DNA from: Elusimicrobiota bacterium | Lineage (GTDB): Bacteria > Elusimicrobiota > Elusimicrobia > UBA1565 > UBA9628 | DNA length: 64,000 bases | Assembly (NCBI GenBank): GCA_016182905.1 | Contig: JACPFR010000009.1 | Location: 62,001 to 126,000 of the forward strand | Direction of reading: 5' to 3' | Shown here: one piece after another, positions 22,587-31,559 of the stretch | Layout: each line of letters opens with the position of its first letter | How positions within the stretch are numbered: position 1 is the stretch's first letter | The notes under the pieces: generated by a model | Seen by the model: the letters and a program-made list of their open reading frames with translations, nothing else | What the model was told of the DNA's origin: nothing | Database searches by the model: none | Program-made: the position numbers and the translations under genes

Positions 22587-23693
22587 TCAGGCCTTCTTGA
22601 CCGGCACGGTGAACAGGAACGCGGCGCCCTTGCCCAGGCCGGCGCTCTCGACCCAGATGCGGCCGCCGTGGCTGTCGACGATCTCCCGGGAGATCGACAA
22701 GCCGAGGCCCAGCCGCCCCCCGCCGGACACGCTCTCGCCCTGGTAGAAGCTCTGGAACAGCTTGCCGACCTCCTCGGGCGCGATCCCGTCGCCGGTGTCG
22801 CGCACCGCGAAGCGCACGACCTCGACGGCGTTGTCCACGGCCTTCTCGGCGCTCATGGTCACCGCGCCGCCCTTCGGCGTGTGGCGGATCGCGTTCTCGA
22901 GAAGGTTGTTGAGGACCTGGGACAGGCGCTTCTTGTCCGCGGCGATCGTCGGCAGGCCCGGCTGGAGCTCGGTCTTGAGGGTCAGGCCGCGCACGGAGGC
23001 GCGCGCCGCGGGACCGACCGCGGTCTCCTCGACGAGCGAGCCGGCGTCGAAGAGGTTCGTCTCGAGGCGGAACTTGCCCTGCTCGATGGAGGCCCAGTCC
23101 ACGAGGTCCTCGATGAGGCGGGAGATCTGGCCGATGCCGTTGGAGATGTAGCGCATCTTCTTGACCTGCTCGTCGTCGGGCTTGATCGACTGCGCGAGCA
23201 TCTCGAAGCTGACCTGAAGGGTCATCAGGGAGTTCGAGAGGTCGTGCGAGGCCATCGACATGAACTTCGACTTCATCGCCGACAGGCGGAGGTTCTTGTC
23301 GTTGGCGCTCTTCAACTCCTGCTTGAGGCGCATCTTCTCGAGCGACTTGGCGATCGCCCGCTTGAGGTGGTCGAAGTTGACGGGCTTGGTGAGGAAATCG
23401 TCGACGGACTCCTGGATCGCCTTGAGCGCCGTGTCGAGGTTGGCGTGAGCCGTGATCATCAGGATCTGGCTCTCGGAGTTGAGGGCGCGGATCTTCTGGA
23501 TCGCGTCGATGCCGGTGCCGTCCGTCAGGTTGTAGTCCATCAGGATGACGTCGAACTGGGTCTTCTTGACCTGGGCGACGGCCTCCGCGGCGCTCGAGGC
23601 CTGGGCGGTCTCGTAGCCCTCGACCTCCAGGTTGTCGTTGACGCTCTCGCGCATGTTCGCGTCGTCGTCGACGATCAAGATCTTGCCTTTCAT
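22587..23693 (-). CDS. Hybrid sensor: receiver plus histidine kinase
   Basis: A 368-aa cytoplasmic protein. An N-terminal receiver (Asp53, ILMDYNL) precedes a HisKA domain (His150, SMASHDLSNS) and an HATPase with N box LLENAIRHTP and G boxes GDGIAP and GLGLS. There is no membrane segment. Receiver-first kinases of this type usually take phosphate from another kinase, here plausibly 23707-25587, 13 nt upstream in the same operon. Confidence 0.92.
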   Translation of the reverse strand: MKGKILIVDDDANMRESVNDNLEVEGYETAQASSAAEAVAQVKKTQFDVILMDYNLTDGTGIDAIQKIRALNSESQILMITAHANLDTALKAIQESVDDFLTKPVNFDHLKRAIAKSLEKMRLKQELKSANDKNLRLSAMKSKFMSMASHDLSNSLMTLQVSFEMLAQSIKPDDEQVKKMRYISNGIGQISRLIEDLVDWASIEQGKFRLETNLFDAGSLVEETAVGPAARASVRGLTLKTELQPGLPTIAADKKRLSQVLNNLLENAIRHTPKGGAVTMSAEKAVDNAVEVVRFAVRDTGDGIAPEEVGKLFQSFYQGESVSGGGRLGLGLSISREIVDSHGGRIWVESAGLGKGAAFLFTVPVKKA

Positions 23694-23706
23694 ATGGTCC
23701 CGGTCC

Positions 23707-25587
23707 TCAGGCCGTCGTCGGAATATACAATTTAAACGTCGTGCCCACGCCCACGGTGCTTTCCACGTCGACTTTGCCTTTATGGTGGTCGACCACCTTG
23801 CGCACGACGGCCAGGCCGAGGCCCGTGCCGCGCGCCTTCGTCGTGAAGAACGGGGCGAATATCTTGTCGAGGACGTCCTGGGGGATGCCGCTGCCCGCGT
23901 CGGCGATGTCGACGCGCACCCAGCCCGCCTCGGGGATGATGGTGCGGATCGTGACCTTGCCGCCCTTCGGCGCGGGCATCACCTCGATGCCGTTGCCGAT
24001 GAGGTTGCGCACCGCCTGCTGCATCTCGGTCTTGTCGATCTCCACATGAGGATTAGCCGGATCAAAATGCTTGTCGACCTGGATATGGGCGGGGAACGGG
24101 TAGACGGACAGGAGCTCCTCGAGCCAGTCGTTGATGCGGACCTTCTCGAGCTGCAGCTCGCGCTGACGGGAGTAGGTCAGGATCTCGTTGATGATGCCGT
24201 TGGCCTGCTGGATCTCGGACTCGATGATCTTGATGTGCTTGGTGATCTTCGCGTCGGGCTCCCCGCCGGTGCCGAGCTTGGTCTTGATGAAGTAGATCGA
24301 GTTGTTGATGACGGCGAGAGGGTTGCGGATCTCGTGGCCGACGACGGAGGCCATCTGGCCGATCGCGGCCAGGCGCTCCTTCTTGATCAGCTCGTCCTGC
24401 GCGGCCTTCAGCTCGCGCGTGCGGGAGTCGACCCGCTTCTCGAGGAACTTCGTGAACTTCTCGAGCTCCTGCTTGGCGTGGATGAGCTCCCCCGTCTTCT
24501 CCTTGAGCGACTCGCTCATGCCGAGGAAGGTCTGGGCCAGGTCGCCGATCTCGTCGTTGGTGGTCACGACCTCGGGCAGGTCCTCGAACTGGCCCTTGCC
24601 GAGGCGGTCGGCGGCCTCCTTTAGAATACGGATGGGCTGCGTGATGTGGCCGGCGACGGCGAGGGAGAGGAGGACGGTGAAGAGGACGACCCAAACGAGC
24701 ACTCGCAGGATCTGAGCCTTCATGTCGGAGGCGGTTTGATACGCGGCCTCGACCGGCTGCTGGACGTAGACGATCCAGTCGAGCTTGTCGATCAGGGCGA
24801 AGGCGCCGAGGAGGCGCCTGCCGCCCTCCAGGCCGATCTCCCCTCCGCCCTTGACGTTGTCCTGGGAGGTGAGGACCTTCTCGACCTCGGGGGGCATGCG
24901 GGCGTCGGGGCGGTAGATCTCGCGCGGGTCGGAGTGGGCGATAAGGAACCCGTCGCGCGTCATGACGGCCGCCTGACTTTTTCCGGAGGCCGGGAACTCC
25001 ATCGCCAGCATGGTCGAGAGGCCGTTGAGGCTCACGCGCGCGACGATGACGCCGACGGCCTTCGCGGGCTGGACGCTCTGGTCCATGATCGGCACGGAGA
25101 TGGTCACGGTCGGATAAAGGCCCTGGAAGCGCTCGAGCCGCCCGATGAACTGGCCGCGGGGGCCCATCGCGCCGGCGTAGACCTCCTCCCCCCGGAAATC
25201 GCGCATCTCGGGCGTGTTGCCCAGGAAGCGGCCGATGCGCAGGGCCTCGACGCCCTTCTCGTTCAAGACCGACAATTCCAGGACGGCGAAATGGATCTGC
25301 AGGATCCGGTTCAGATACTGCTGCTGCTTGACCGGGTTCATCGAGATGAAGTCCTCGAGGCCGGCCGTCTCGGTCAGCACGTTGCGGAAGGTCGTGACGT
25401 ACTTGTAGGTCGTGTCCGAGAAGCCGACCGCCAGGGACTCCTGCATCGCCAGCGTCTCCTTGCGCAGGGACTGCTGGGTGATCCCGACGAGGTGCCAGCC
25501 GACGAAGATCATCGGCGCCAGGGAAATGAGCAGGAACCAGAAGAGGATCTTGTAGGCGAGCTTGCCGCGGTTCCTGGTGGAGGCCAT
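23707..25587 (-). CDS. Membrane sensor histidine kinase with Cache-type sensor
   Basis: A 626-aa protein. Transmembrane helices at about 12-33 and 294-315 flank a periplasmic double-Cache-like domain. HAMP (315-368), a coiled coil and HisKA (His418, VVGHEIRNPLAV) follow. The HATPase has an N box (NLIGNGIEV) and G boxes (DAGSGIP, GTGLGLAV). The Asn in GNG replaces the usual ENA. It heads a run of receiver proteins, so it is the likely input to this pathway. Confidence 0.92.
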   Translation of the reverse strand: MASTRNRGKLAYKILFWFLLISLAPMIFVGWHLVGITQQSLRKETLAMQESLAVGFSDTTYKYVTTFRNVLTETAGLEDFISMNPVKQQQYLNRILQIHFAVLELSVLNEKGVEALRIGRFLGNTPEMRDFRGEEVYAGAMGPRGQFIGRLERFQGLYPTVTISVPIMDQSVQPAKAVGVIVARVSLNGLSTMLAMEFPASGKSQAAVMTRDGFLIAHSDPREIYRPDARMPPEVEKVLTSQDNVKGGGEIGLEGGRRLLGAFALIDKLDWIVYVQQPVEAAYQTASDMKAQILRVLVWVVLFTVLLSLAVAGHITQPIRILKEAADRLGKGQFEDLPEVVTTNDEIGDLAQTFLGMSESLKEKTGELIHAKQELEKFTKFLEKRVDSRTRELKAAQDELIKKERLAAIGQMASVVGHEIRNPLAVINNSIYFIKTKLGTGGEPDAKITKHIKIIESEIQQANGIINEILTYSRQRELQLEKVRINDWLEELLSVYPFPAHIQVDKHFDPANPHVEIDKTEMQQAVRNLIGNGIEVMPAPKGGKVTIRTIIPEAGWVRVDIADAGSGIPQDVLDKIFAPFFTTKARGTGLGLAVVRKVVDHHKGKVDVESTVGVGTTFKLYIPTTA

Positions 25588-25657
25588 GAGTTATCGTTCC
25601 GAACCCGAATTATGACGGGTCCAGAAGACGAATTTGTTTCGCACCGAGGACGTTTAT

Positions 25658-26044
25658 TTATCCTTTCGCGGCGTTCCGCGAAAGGAGCTGCTTGATGCGG
25701 GCCGACAGCTCCGCCAGGTCGAAGGGCTTGGTGATGTATTCGTCGGCTCCGAGCTCGAAGCCCTGCTTCTTTTCCTCCGATGACAAGAACCTCCCGGTCA
25801 TCATGATGAGGATGGTGATCTTGGAGCGCTTGCGCAGCTCCTGGCAGATCTGGAAGCCGGAGGAGTCCGGCAGCTGGATGTCCATGATCACGGCGTCGGG
25901 TTCGATCTTCGCCGCGGCCGCGATGCCCTCCTTGGCCGCGCCGGCCTGGTGGCACTCGAAGCCGTCGAGCTCGAGGACCTCGGCGAGGCTCTCGCGGAGG
26001 TGGGCGTCGTCGTCGATGATCAGCAGCTTGGGAAGCTTCGCCAT
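25658..26044 (-). CDS. Single-domain response regulator
   Basis: A 128-aa receiver with IIDDDAH, phospho-acceptor Asp55 (AVIMDIQLP), Thr/Lys switch residues (MMTGRF, TKPF) and no output domain. Such proteins act by protein contact or as phosphorelay intermediates. It starts 1 nt after the upstream OmpR-type regulator ends and precedes the Cache kinase by 70 nt. Confidence 0.92.
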   Translation of the reverse strand: MAKLPKLLIIDDDAHLRESLAEVLELDGFECHQAGAAKEGIAAAAKIEPDAVIMDIQLPDSSGFQICQELRKRSKITILIMMTGRFLSSEEKKQGFELGADEYITKPFDLAELSARIKQLLSRNAAKG

Positions 26045-26045
26045 G

Positions 26046-26843
26046 TTATCTCCTCATTTCCCCGCCGGGGGGAACGAGCTTGTAGCCGACGCAGGGGATG
26101 GTCGTGATGTACTTCGCCGCGACGCCGAGCTTCTCGCGAAGCCGGCGTACGTGGACGTCCACGGTCCGCGGCGAACCGAAATAGTTGTAGCCCCAGACGC
26201 GCTCGATCAGGTACGGGCGGGAAAGGACGCGGTTGGCGGAGCTCAGGAAGACGTACAGGAGGTCGAGCTCCTTCGAGGTCAGCGGCACCCGCTTTTTCGA
26301 TATGTGCAGAGTGTAGCTGGTGAGGTTGAGCTCGATCTCGCCCATGTTGATGATCTCTTCGGAGGCGTTGACCTGGGTGCGGCGCAGCACCGCCTTGATG
26401 CGGGCGAGGCACTCCGCGGCGTCCCAGTTGAGCGAGAGGCACTCGTCGGCGCCGGCCTGGAAGAACGCGAGGCGCAGGGACACCTTGTCCTTCGCCGAGT
26501 CCTTGGCCGGAGCCGAGGACGGGCCCGACCGGCCGAACAGGGCGTAGGCGTGCTTGGACGGCGTCGCGGCGGCCGCCGGCTGATCGGCGTGCTCGACGAG
26601 AGCGACGATCGGCATCTGGCGCGCCGGGCCTTTGGCGCGCAGCTGCTTGACGAGGTCCACGCCGTCCTCGTCGACGAGCTTCTGGCCGATGATCAGGAGG
26701 TCGCAGCCCCGGTGAGCCAGCAGGCCCTGGACTTCCTTGGCCTTCTGGGCGACGGTGACGGTCATCCCGGCGGCCTGGAGGGCCTCGAGGATGACGGCCG
26801 CGCGATTCGGCTCACGCGAGCCGTAGACGACGCTGGTTCTCAT
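26046..26843 (-). CDS. OmpR-type regulator with a degenerate receiver
   Basis: A 265-aa protein. The C-terminal winged helix (about 160-258) is typical of OmpR/PhoB (PLTSKELDLLYVFLS, DVHVRRLREKLG). The N-terminal receiver fold keeps the hydrophobic core but has Gly53 where the phosphorylatable Asp should be (LLIIGQK), and lacks the usual acidic pair. About 35 residues rich in Ala/Ser/Lys are inserted before the last receiver helices. It cannot be regulated by standard aspartyl phosphorylation and probably acts as an atypical receiver responding to ligand or partner. Confidence 0.88.
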   Translation of the reverse strand: MRTSVVYGSREPNRAAVILEALQAAGMTVTVAQKAKEVQGLLAHRGCDLLIIGQKLVDEDGVDLVKQLRAKGPARQMPIVALVEHADQPAAAATPSKHAYALFGRSGPSSAPAKDSAKDKVSLRLAFFQAGADECLSLNWDAAECLARIKAVLRRTQVNASEEIINMGEIELNLTSYTLHISKKRVPLTSKELDLLYVFLSSANRVLSRPYLIERVWGYNYFGSPRTVDVHVRRLREKLGVAAKYITTIPCVGYKLVPPGGEMRR

Positions 26844-26849
26844 TCTGCG

Positions 26850-27278
26850 CTATTCCTCGGTCCCGCCCTCATCCTCGAGTTCGAGGCTGAGTCCGCCGAG
26901 GGAACTGATCGCGGCGAAGAAGTTGTAGACGACGGCGAGGAGGAGCAGCGCGCCCTCGGTCAGCACCGCGTAGAACAAAGTGTAGAAGCCCACCGACATC
27001 GCCTTCTGCACCGCGCTCAGCGCGGCGTTCTGGGTGTTCGGCGAGACCACGAACGTGACCAGGCCGCCGAGGAAGCCCAGCAGCATCACGGTGCCGGTGA
27101 TCGCGGGCCGGGTGGCCGCGAGGATGGCGATGGAGGCGATGAGCGCGCCGAGGATCGCCACGGGCGGCTTGTTCGCGAAGCCGGCGCCGAGAGCCAGCGC
27201 GGCTCCGAGGAAAACGGCGATCGGGAGGATAGGGTGCTTGAACCAATAGGGATCGATTCTCTTCACTCGATAGCTCAT
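26850..27278 (-). CDS. Small polytopic membrane protein
   Basis: The protein has 142 aa from the ATG at 27278 (GGAGATTGGAA upstream); a longer in-frame start exists at 27314 but lacks a ribosome site. About four membrane helices, a basic N-terminus (MSYRVKRIDPYWFKHP) and an acidic tail (LELEDEGGTEE). It lies 6 nt before the OmpR-type regulator and is probably cotranscribed. Family not recognised. Confidence 0.75.
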   Translation of the reverse strand: MSYRVKRIDPYWFKHPILPIAVFLGAALALGAGFANKPPVAILGALIASIAILAATRPAITGTVMLLGFLGGLVTFVVSPNTQNAALSAVQKAMSVGFYTLFYAVLTEGALLLLAVVYNFFAAISSLGGLSLELEDEGGTEE

Positions 27279-27379
27279 TTCCAATCTCCTTAATAGCGTC
27301 TGTGGGCCCGCCAAGAATAACAGAAGCGGGACGGTTTGACAAGGGCTAGACGCGAGGAGGTCGAATTTCCGTCACGTGC

Positions 27380-28100
27380 TTAGGGTTCCGGCAGGACGCC
27401 GGGGCCCTCGAAGATTTTGAGCAGGCGCAGGGCGTCGGGATCGTCGACGGAGGCCTCCCGCATCGTGCCGTCCTTCTGACGCAGAACATAGCCGATCGTC
27501 TCGCGGCGCGGCGCCGATCAAGGCGAATAGCGCCTCCGATCCATCCTCCGTTAAGCCCTTGGGTTCGACCGGAGATCCCGAGCGGACCGGCAACTGGAAA
27601 AGCACTTTCCCGCCCAGATCCACTCCCCCGCAGAATTCCGTAGCGACCGCCGAGCAGACCAGAAAAGCCGAGCGCGAACCGGAGGCGTGCCCGGGGGACA
27701 GAAGATCGCCGGTGAAGCGGCGGACTATCGCGGGCGCGACCGAGGCCCGAGCCGCTCCTCTGCGGAAATACAGGCGTCCTCGAGGGAGCACCGCCTGCTC
27801 CAGGGGCTTCGCGGTAGCGGAGGAGACGCCCACGAGGGCGGTCACGCCCTTGGGGAGACGATAGAATTCGACGGAGCGCTGCTTCAGGATGGCGATGCGG
27901 CCGTCGCTCCAGTAAACCTCGCCGGATCCGCCGGGCACAGCCGCCGTGCAGCAGGCGCTGCAATAACAAGGCGAATTCGGAGTTCGCTTGCGGCAGCAGG
28001 AATAGGGGCATCCCGGATCGGAGACGCATTGGGCGCCGCCTTCGTCGGGAGCGGCGGCAACGGGCGCCGAGAGCAAGAGCGCGAGCGCGAAGACGATCAT
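27380..28100 (-). pseudogene. Frameshifted secreted Cys-rich protein
   Basis: The ATG at 28100 begins a signal peptide (MIVFALALLLSAPVAAA), then a Cys cluster (CPYSCC and CYCSACC, nine Cys within 27 residues) and a strand-rich body. Near 27502-27515 the coding signal moves to another frame: ETIGYVLRQKDGTMREAS, ending GPGVLPEP and TAA at 27380. A two-base loss in a CGCG-rich run would explain it; a sequencing or assembly error is equally possible. It has its own promoter. Function unknown. Confidence 0.7.
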
Positions 28101-28106
28101 GAACGG

Positions 28107-28135
28107 AGTATAAGCGTCGGGAAGCCGCCCGGCAA
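28107..28135 (-). promoter_or_regulatory. Promoter of the Cys-rich gene
   Basis: TTGCCG (28135-28130), 17-bp spacer, TATACT (28112-28107), 6 nt before the ATG at 28100. Predicted leaderless. Confidence 0.6.
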
Positions 28136-28150
28136 GACCCAGGAAGGACG

Positions 28151-29272
28151 CTAGATGCGCGCGCCGACGGTCTTGGTCTCGAAGAGGATGAGCGTGCGCC
28201 GCAGCTCTCCCTCCTCCTCGAGGTGGACGGCCTTCACGTGGCAGGGCTCGGACTTGAACATCGTGTCCGCCTCGACGACCTGGTTGGGCCGGTCGAGGGC
28301 GACGCCGACGAGGCGCAGCACGTCCTGCTGCTGGCTGTCGATGACGTCGAGCAGATGGAGCTTCCCGTCGGTGGTCACCGTGCCGGTGATCGGGAAGTTG
28401 GTGTAGAGCACGCTGTTGTCCTCGTCGACGACGATCGCGCGGTGGCTCTTGGACACGACGGCCTTCAGGATCGACTCCCACCACCGGGCTTCGGCGAGGC
28501 CGCGCTGCTTCTCCTTGACCATCGAGTTCGCGATCTCGGCCTTCACCTTCGACAGGAAGATGTTGATCGCCCCGGCCAGCTCCCCGATCTCGTCGTTGCG
28601 GGCCGGGAACTTGAGCTCGAGGTTCTTGAACGAGATCGACTCGATCGCGTCGCGCAGGTTCAGGATCGGGTTGAGCACGAAATGGTGCAGGAAGAAGTAG
28701 AGGGGGATGCCCAGGAGCAGGAGGACGCCGACCGCGCCGACGGCGTACTTGTGCATGGCCTTGTTGATGACCTTGACCACGCCCTCGCGGCTGATCTGCA
28801 TGTTGAGGATGCCGAGGACTTCCCCGCGCAAAGCGAGGGGGATCGCGATGTCGTACAGCGGCATGTTCGGCACCGCGCGCACGATCGGGGTCTTGGCGAG
28901 CCAGGCCTGCTCGATCGCGTCCGTCGGCAGGCTCACCTGCTTGACGAAGTCGTCGAAGGTCTTGGTCATCATCGACGGGTCCTTGAACCAGCGCACCTCG
29001 CCGTATTTATTGAGATACAGCAGGGCGGCGATGCGGTCGTCCTTCGAGAAGCGGCTGACCGTGTCGAACTCGGGCATCGAGATCACGCCCTGGTTGCGGG
29101 AGAGGCCCTCGATGAGGGTCGGCGCGTACAGGCGGACCATGTCGATGGATTCCTGCTTGAGCTTCTCGTCGAAGGTCCATTTGAAGAGGTTGTAGTAGAA
29201 GATCCCGCCCAGGCACATCACGTAGATGCCGATGCCAGTGAACCACAGGAACCATTTCGCGGAGAGCTTCAA
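28151..29272 (-). CDS. Membrane sensor protein with HAMP and PAS-like domains, no output
   Basis: A 373-aa protein. TM helices at about 8-28 and 178-200 enclose a periplasmic sensor. HAMP follows (PILNLRDAIESISFKNLEL), then a PAS-like domain (RAIVVDEDNSVLYTNFPITG). No kinase, cyclase or methyl-accepting domain follows. The start is TTG at 29272, overlapping the stop of a 13-codon minicistron. As the last gene of the tad operon it may sense envelope state for pilus regulation (inference). Confidence 0.8.
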   Translation of the reverse strand: MKLSAKWFLWFTGIGIYVMCLGGIFYYNLFKWTFDEKLKQESIDMVRLYAPTLIEGLSRNQGVISMPEFDTVSRFSKDDRIAALLYLNKYGEVRWFKDPSMMTKTFDDFVKQVSLPTDAIEQAWLAKTPIVRAVPNMPLYDIAIPLALRGEVLGILNMQISREGVVKVINKAMHKYAVGAVGVLLLLGIPLYFFLHHFVLNPILNLRDAIESISFKNLELKFPARNDEIGELAGAINIFLSKVKAEIANSMVKEKQRGLAEARWWESILKAVVSKSHRAIVVDEDNSVLYTNFPITGTVTTDGKLHLLDVIDSQQQDVLRLVGVALDRPNQVVEADTMFKSEPCHVKAVHLEEEGELRRTLILFETKTVGARI

Positions 29273-29310
29273 GCGGCGCTCCGCGCCGCTCGAACGAGCA
29301 GCCTATTCAT
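29269..29310 (-). other. Thirteen-codon minicistron coupling two tad-operon genes
   Basis: An ATG at 29310 overlaps the TPR gene's stop (ATGA). It encodes MNRLLVRAARSAA and ends with TGA overlapping the TTG start of the sensor gene (TTGA). It may pass ribosomes to the weak TTG start. Alternatively the two were one frame and a single-base change separated them. Confidence 0.4.
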
Positions 29311-30650
29311 TGGCCGGCTCCATACAGCTTCTCGATCTTCTCGAGGCCGGCGATCGCGTCGGAGTTGCCCGGGTCGAGCTGCTTGGCGTGCAGCCACTTG
29401 TCGCGGGCCTTCTCGTAGTCGCCCTTCTGGTAGTAGATGACGCCCTCGAGGTAGGCCTGCTGGGAGGCCTGCTTGTTGCTCTCCGCGGTCGCGGTGGGCG
29501 GCGGCGCGGCCTGGCCGGGCTGAGGCGCCGCGGTCCCGGCGGCGGCGGCCTTGGCCTTCTCCTCCTCCTCCTTCTTCTTCGCCTCCTCGGCGAGCTTCGC
29601 CTCCTCCTCCTTCTGCTTCTTCTTGTCCTCCTCGCGCTGCTTGGCGACCTCGACGGCGCGCTTCTTGGCGCTCTCCTCGCGGCGCATCTGCTCCTTCGCG
29701 CGGGCGACGAGCTGGTCGGCGGACTTCGGATCGTAGCCGTACTCGACGGCGTGCTTCCACTCCGAGATCGCCTTCTCGTACTGGCGGGACTCGTAGTAGC
29801 GGCGGCCCTCGGCGACGTGCTGGTTGGCGACCTCGGCGCGGATCTCGGCCTGGAGCTTCTGGGCCTTCACGTTCCCGGGGCCGGACTCGAGCACCGCGTC
29901 GAGCATCTTGAGGGACTCGAGGACGAGGCCCTGGCTGTACAGGTTCAGCGCGGCCTGGAGCTTCTCGTTGGCGTCCTGCTCGCGGGACTCGGCCTCCACC
30001 TTCGCGAGCTCGACGGTCAGGCGGGGATAGCGGGGGTTGAGCACGAGCGCGGCGTACCACTGGTCGAGAGCCTCGCGCAGGCGGTGCTGGCGGTAGGCCT
30101 GCCGGCCCTTGCGATAGTGCTCCTCGGCCATCTCGGTGCGCGCCTTGCGCAGCCAGTAGTGGGACTTGAGGTTGCCGGGGGCGAGCTTGGAGCACTCCTC
30201 CCAGCGCTGGGCGGCCTCCACGAGGCGGCCTTGACGGTACAGAGCCATGCCTTCCTCGAAGCGCTCCTCGATGAGGCGGCGCTCGGAGACCCGGGGCTTC
30301 GTCGAGCCCTTCAGGTCGATCGTCGCCCGGTTGAGGATCGACGCGTCCGAGTAGCCGGGGTCGATCGACAGGATCTTCCGCGTGAGGTCGTTGGCGGCCT
30401 CGTATTGGCCGTTCTTGTACATGTCGAAGGCGTTCTCGTACACGCTCTTGAGCGTCTTGCGGGTCACGCGCGACTTCTCGAGCTGGATCGTGTAGATGTA
30501 CTTCTTCTTATCGTCCTCGGAGGAGATCGTCCCGAGGTTGAGCTTCGACATGTCGAGGAACAGCCCCTCGGTGTCGCGGGCCCGGGTCTCGGCGGCGCGC
30601 GAGCCTCCCGCGACGAGCAAGGCCATGACGGCGAGGAGCTTCGCGCTCAT
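29307..30650 (-). CDS. TPR protein of the tad locus (TadD-like)
   Basis: A 447-aa protein. Signal peptide of about 20 residues, then TPR units along about residues 60-330, a strongly charged Lys/Glu helix (about 335-375, EEDKKKQKEEEAKLAEEA), a Pro/Ala linker and a final TPR (AYLEGVIYYQKGDYEKARDK). The ATG shares its A with the tadC stop. TPR proteins such as TadD help assemble the secretin in Tad systems. Here the repeats are far longer than in TadD, so equivalence is tentative. Confidence 0.8.
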   Translation of the reverse strand: MSAKLLAVMALLVAGGSRAAETRARDTEGLFLDMSKLNLGTISSEDDKKKYIYTIQLEKSRVTRKTLKSVYENAFDMYKNGQYEAANDLTRKILSIDPGYSDASILNRATIDLKGSTKPRVSERRLIEERFEEGMALYRQGRLVEAAQRWEECSKLAPGNLKSHYWLRKARTEMAEEHYRKGRQAYRQHRLREALDQWYAALVLNPRYPRLTVELAKVEAESREQDANEKLQAALNLYSQGLVLESLKMLDAVLESGPGNVKAQKLQAEIRAEVANQHVAEGRRYYESRQYEKAISEWKHAVEYGYDPKSADQLVARAKEQMRREESAKKRAVEVAKQREEDKKKQKEEEAKLAEEAKKKEEEEKAKAAAAGTAAPQPGQAAPPPTATAESNKQASQQAYLEGVIYYQKGDYEKARDKWLHAKQLDPGNSDAIAGLEKIEKLYGAGQ

Positions 30651-31558
30651 CAGAAGCCCAAGCCTCCCTGGACGAGGCTCTTCATCATCGGAGCCAGCAT
30701 CATGATGAACACGGTCGGGAAGATGAAGATGAAGAGCGGGATGAGCATCTTGGTCGCGGCCTGCGCGGCCAGCTTCTCGGCCTTGTTGAGGCGGCGGAAG
30801 CGCATGTCCGCGGCGTAGTTGCGCAGGAGCTCGACGAGGCTCGTGCCGAGCTCGTCGGACTGGATGATGAGCCCGACGAAGGACCGGATCTCGGGCACGC
30901 CGGTGCGCATGGCGAGGCGCTTGAGCGCGTCGCGGCGCGTGTAGCCGAGCTGGACCTCGTTGAGCATCTTCTGGAGCTCGTTCTCGAGCTCGGTGCGCTG
31001 GGCCTGCTTGACGTTCTTGAGGATGCGCTCGATGGCCGCCATGTAGTCGAGGCCGGCCTCGATGGTCAGGGCCATCAGGTCGACCATCGTCGGGAAGTTG
31101 CGCATGATGTCGGCCTGGCGGGCGCGGATCTTGCCCTGGAACAGGGAGTCGGGGATGAAGAAGCCGATGATGCCGAACATCGCCGCGACCGGCGATTCCA
31201 GCATGACGTAGAGGAAGACGATGATGCCCGCCGCGAGCATCTCCTTGAGGTGCAGCATCTCGAGGGGCGTCGGCTTGGTCGGCCGGCCCATCATCATGTG
31301 CAGCTCCTCGAGCTTGACGTCGAGATGGAAGGTCTTGAGCAGGAACAGGTCGAGCTTCTCGAGCAGGCTGCCCTGCGGGTTCAGGCTCGAGAACGCGGAG
31401 CTCGTGCCGACCTCCTTCTTGGCGAGCTTGGAGAGGTCCCCCTCCTCGGCGTCGGCCGGCGGCGCGAACATGCGGCTGGCGGCCGTGTACATGGCGACGG
31501 AGCCCAGCACACCGACCGCGAGCAGGATATAGTGCATCAGGGGGTCGATGGGTGTCAT
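30650..31558 (-). CDS. tadC: Tad platform protein TadC (T2SSF domain)
   Basis: A 302-aa protein. An N-terminal membrane helix, a cytoplasmic linker and paired helices around 105-135 surround the T2SSF domain (about 150-275, motifs NFPTMVDLMALTIEAGLDY and SDELGTSLVELLRNYA); a C-terminal hydrophobic helix ends the protein. It is the inner-membrane platform for Flp pilus assembly together with the TadB-like protein encoded just upstream. Spacing to its neighbours is 1 nt or an overlap. Confidence 0.92.
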   Translation of the reverse strand: MTPIDPLMHYILLAVGVLGSVAMYTAASRMFAPPADAEEGDLSKLAKKEVGTSSAFSSLNPQGSLLEKLDLFLLKTFHLDVKLEELHMMMGRPTKPTPLEMLHLKEMLAAGIIVFLYVMLESPVAAMFGIIGFFIPDSLFQGKIRARQADIMRNFPTMVDLMALTIEAGLDYMAAIERILKNVKQAQRTELENELQKMLNEVQLGYTRRDALKRLAMRTGVPEIRSFVGLIIQSDELGTSLVELLRNYAADMRFRRLNKAEKLAAQAATKMLIPLFIFIFPTVFIMMLAPMMKSLVQGGLGF

Positions 31559-31559
31559 A

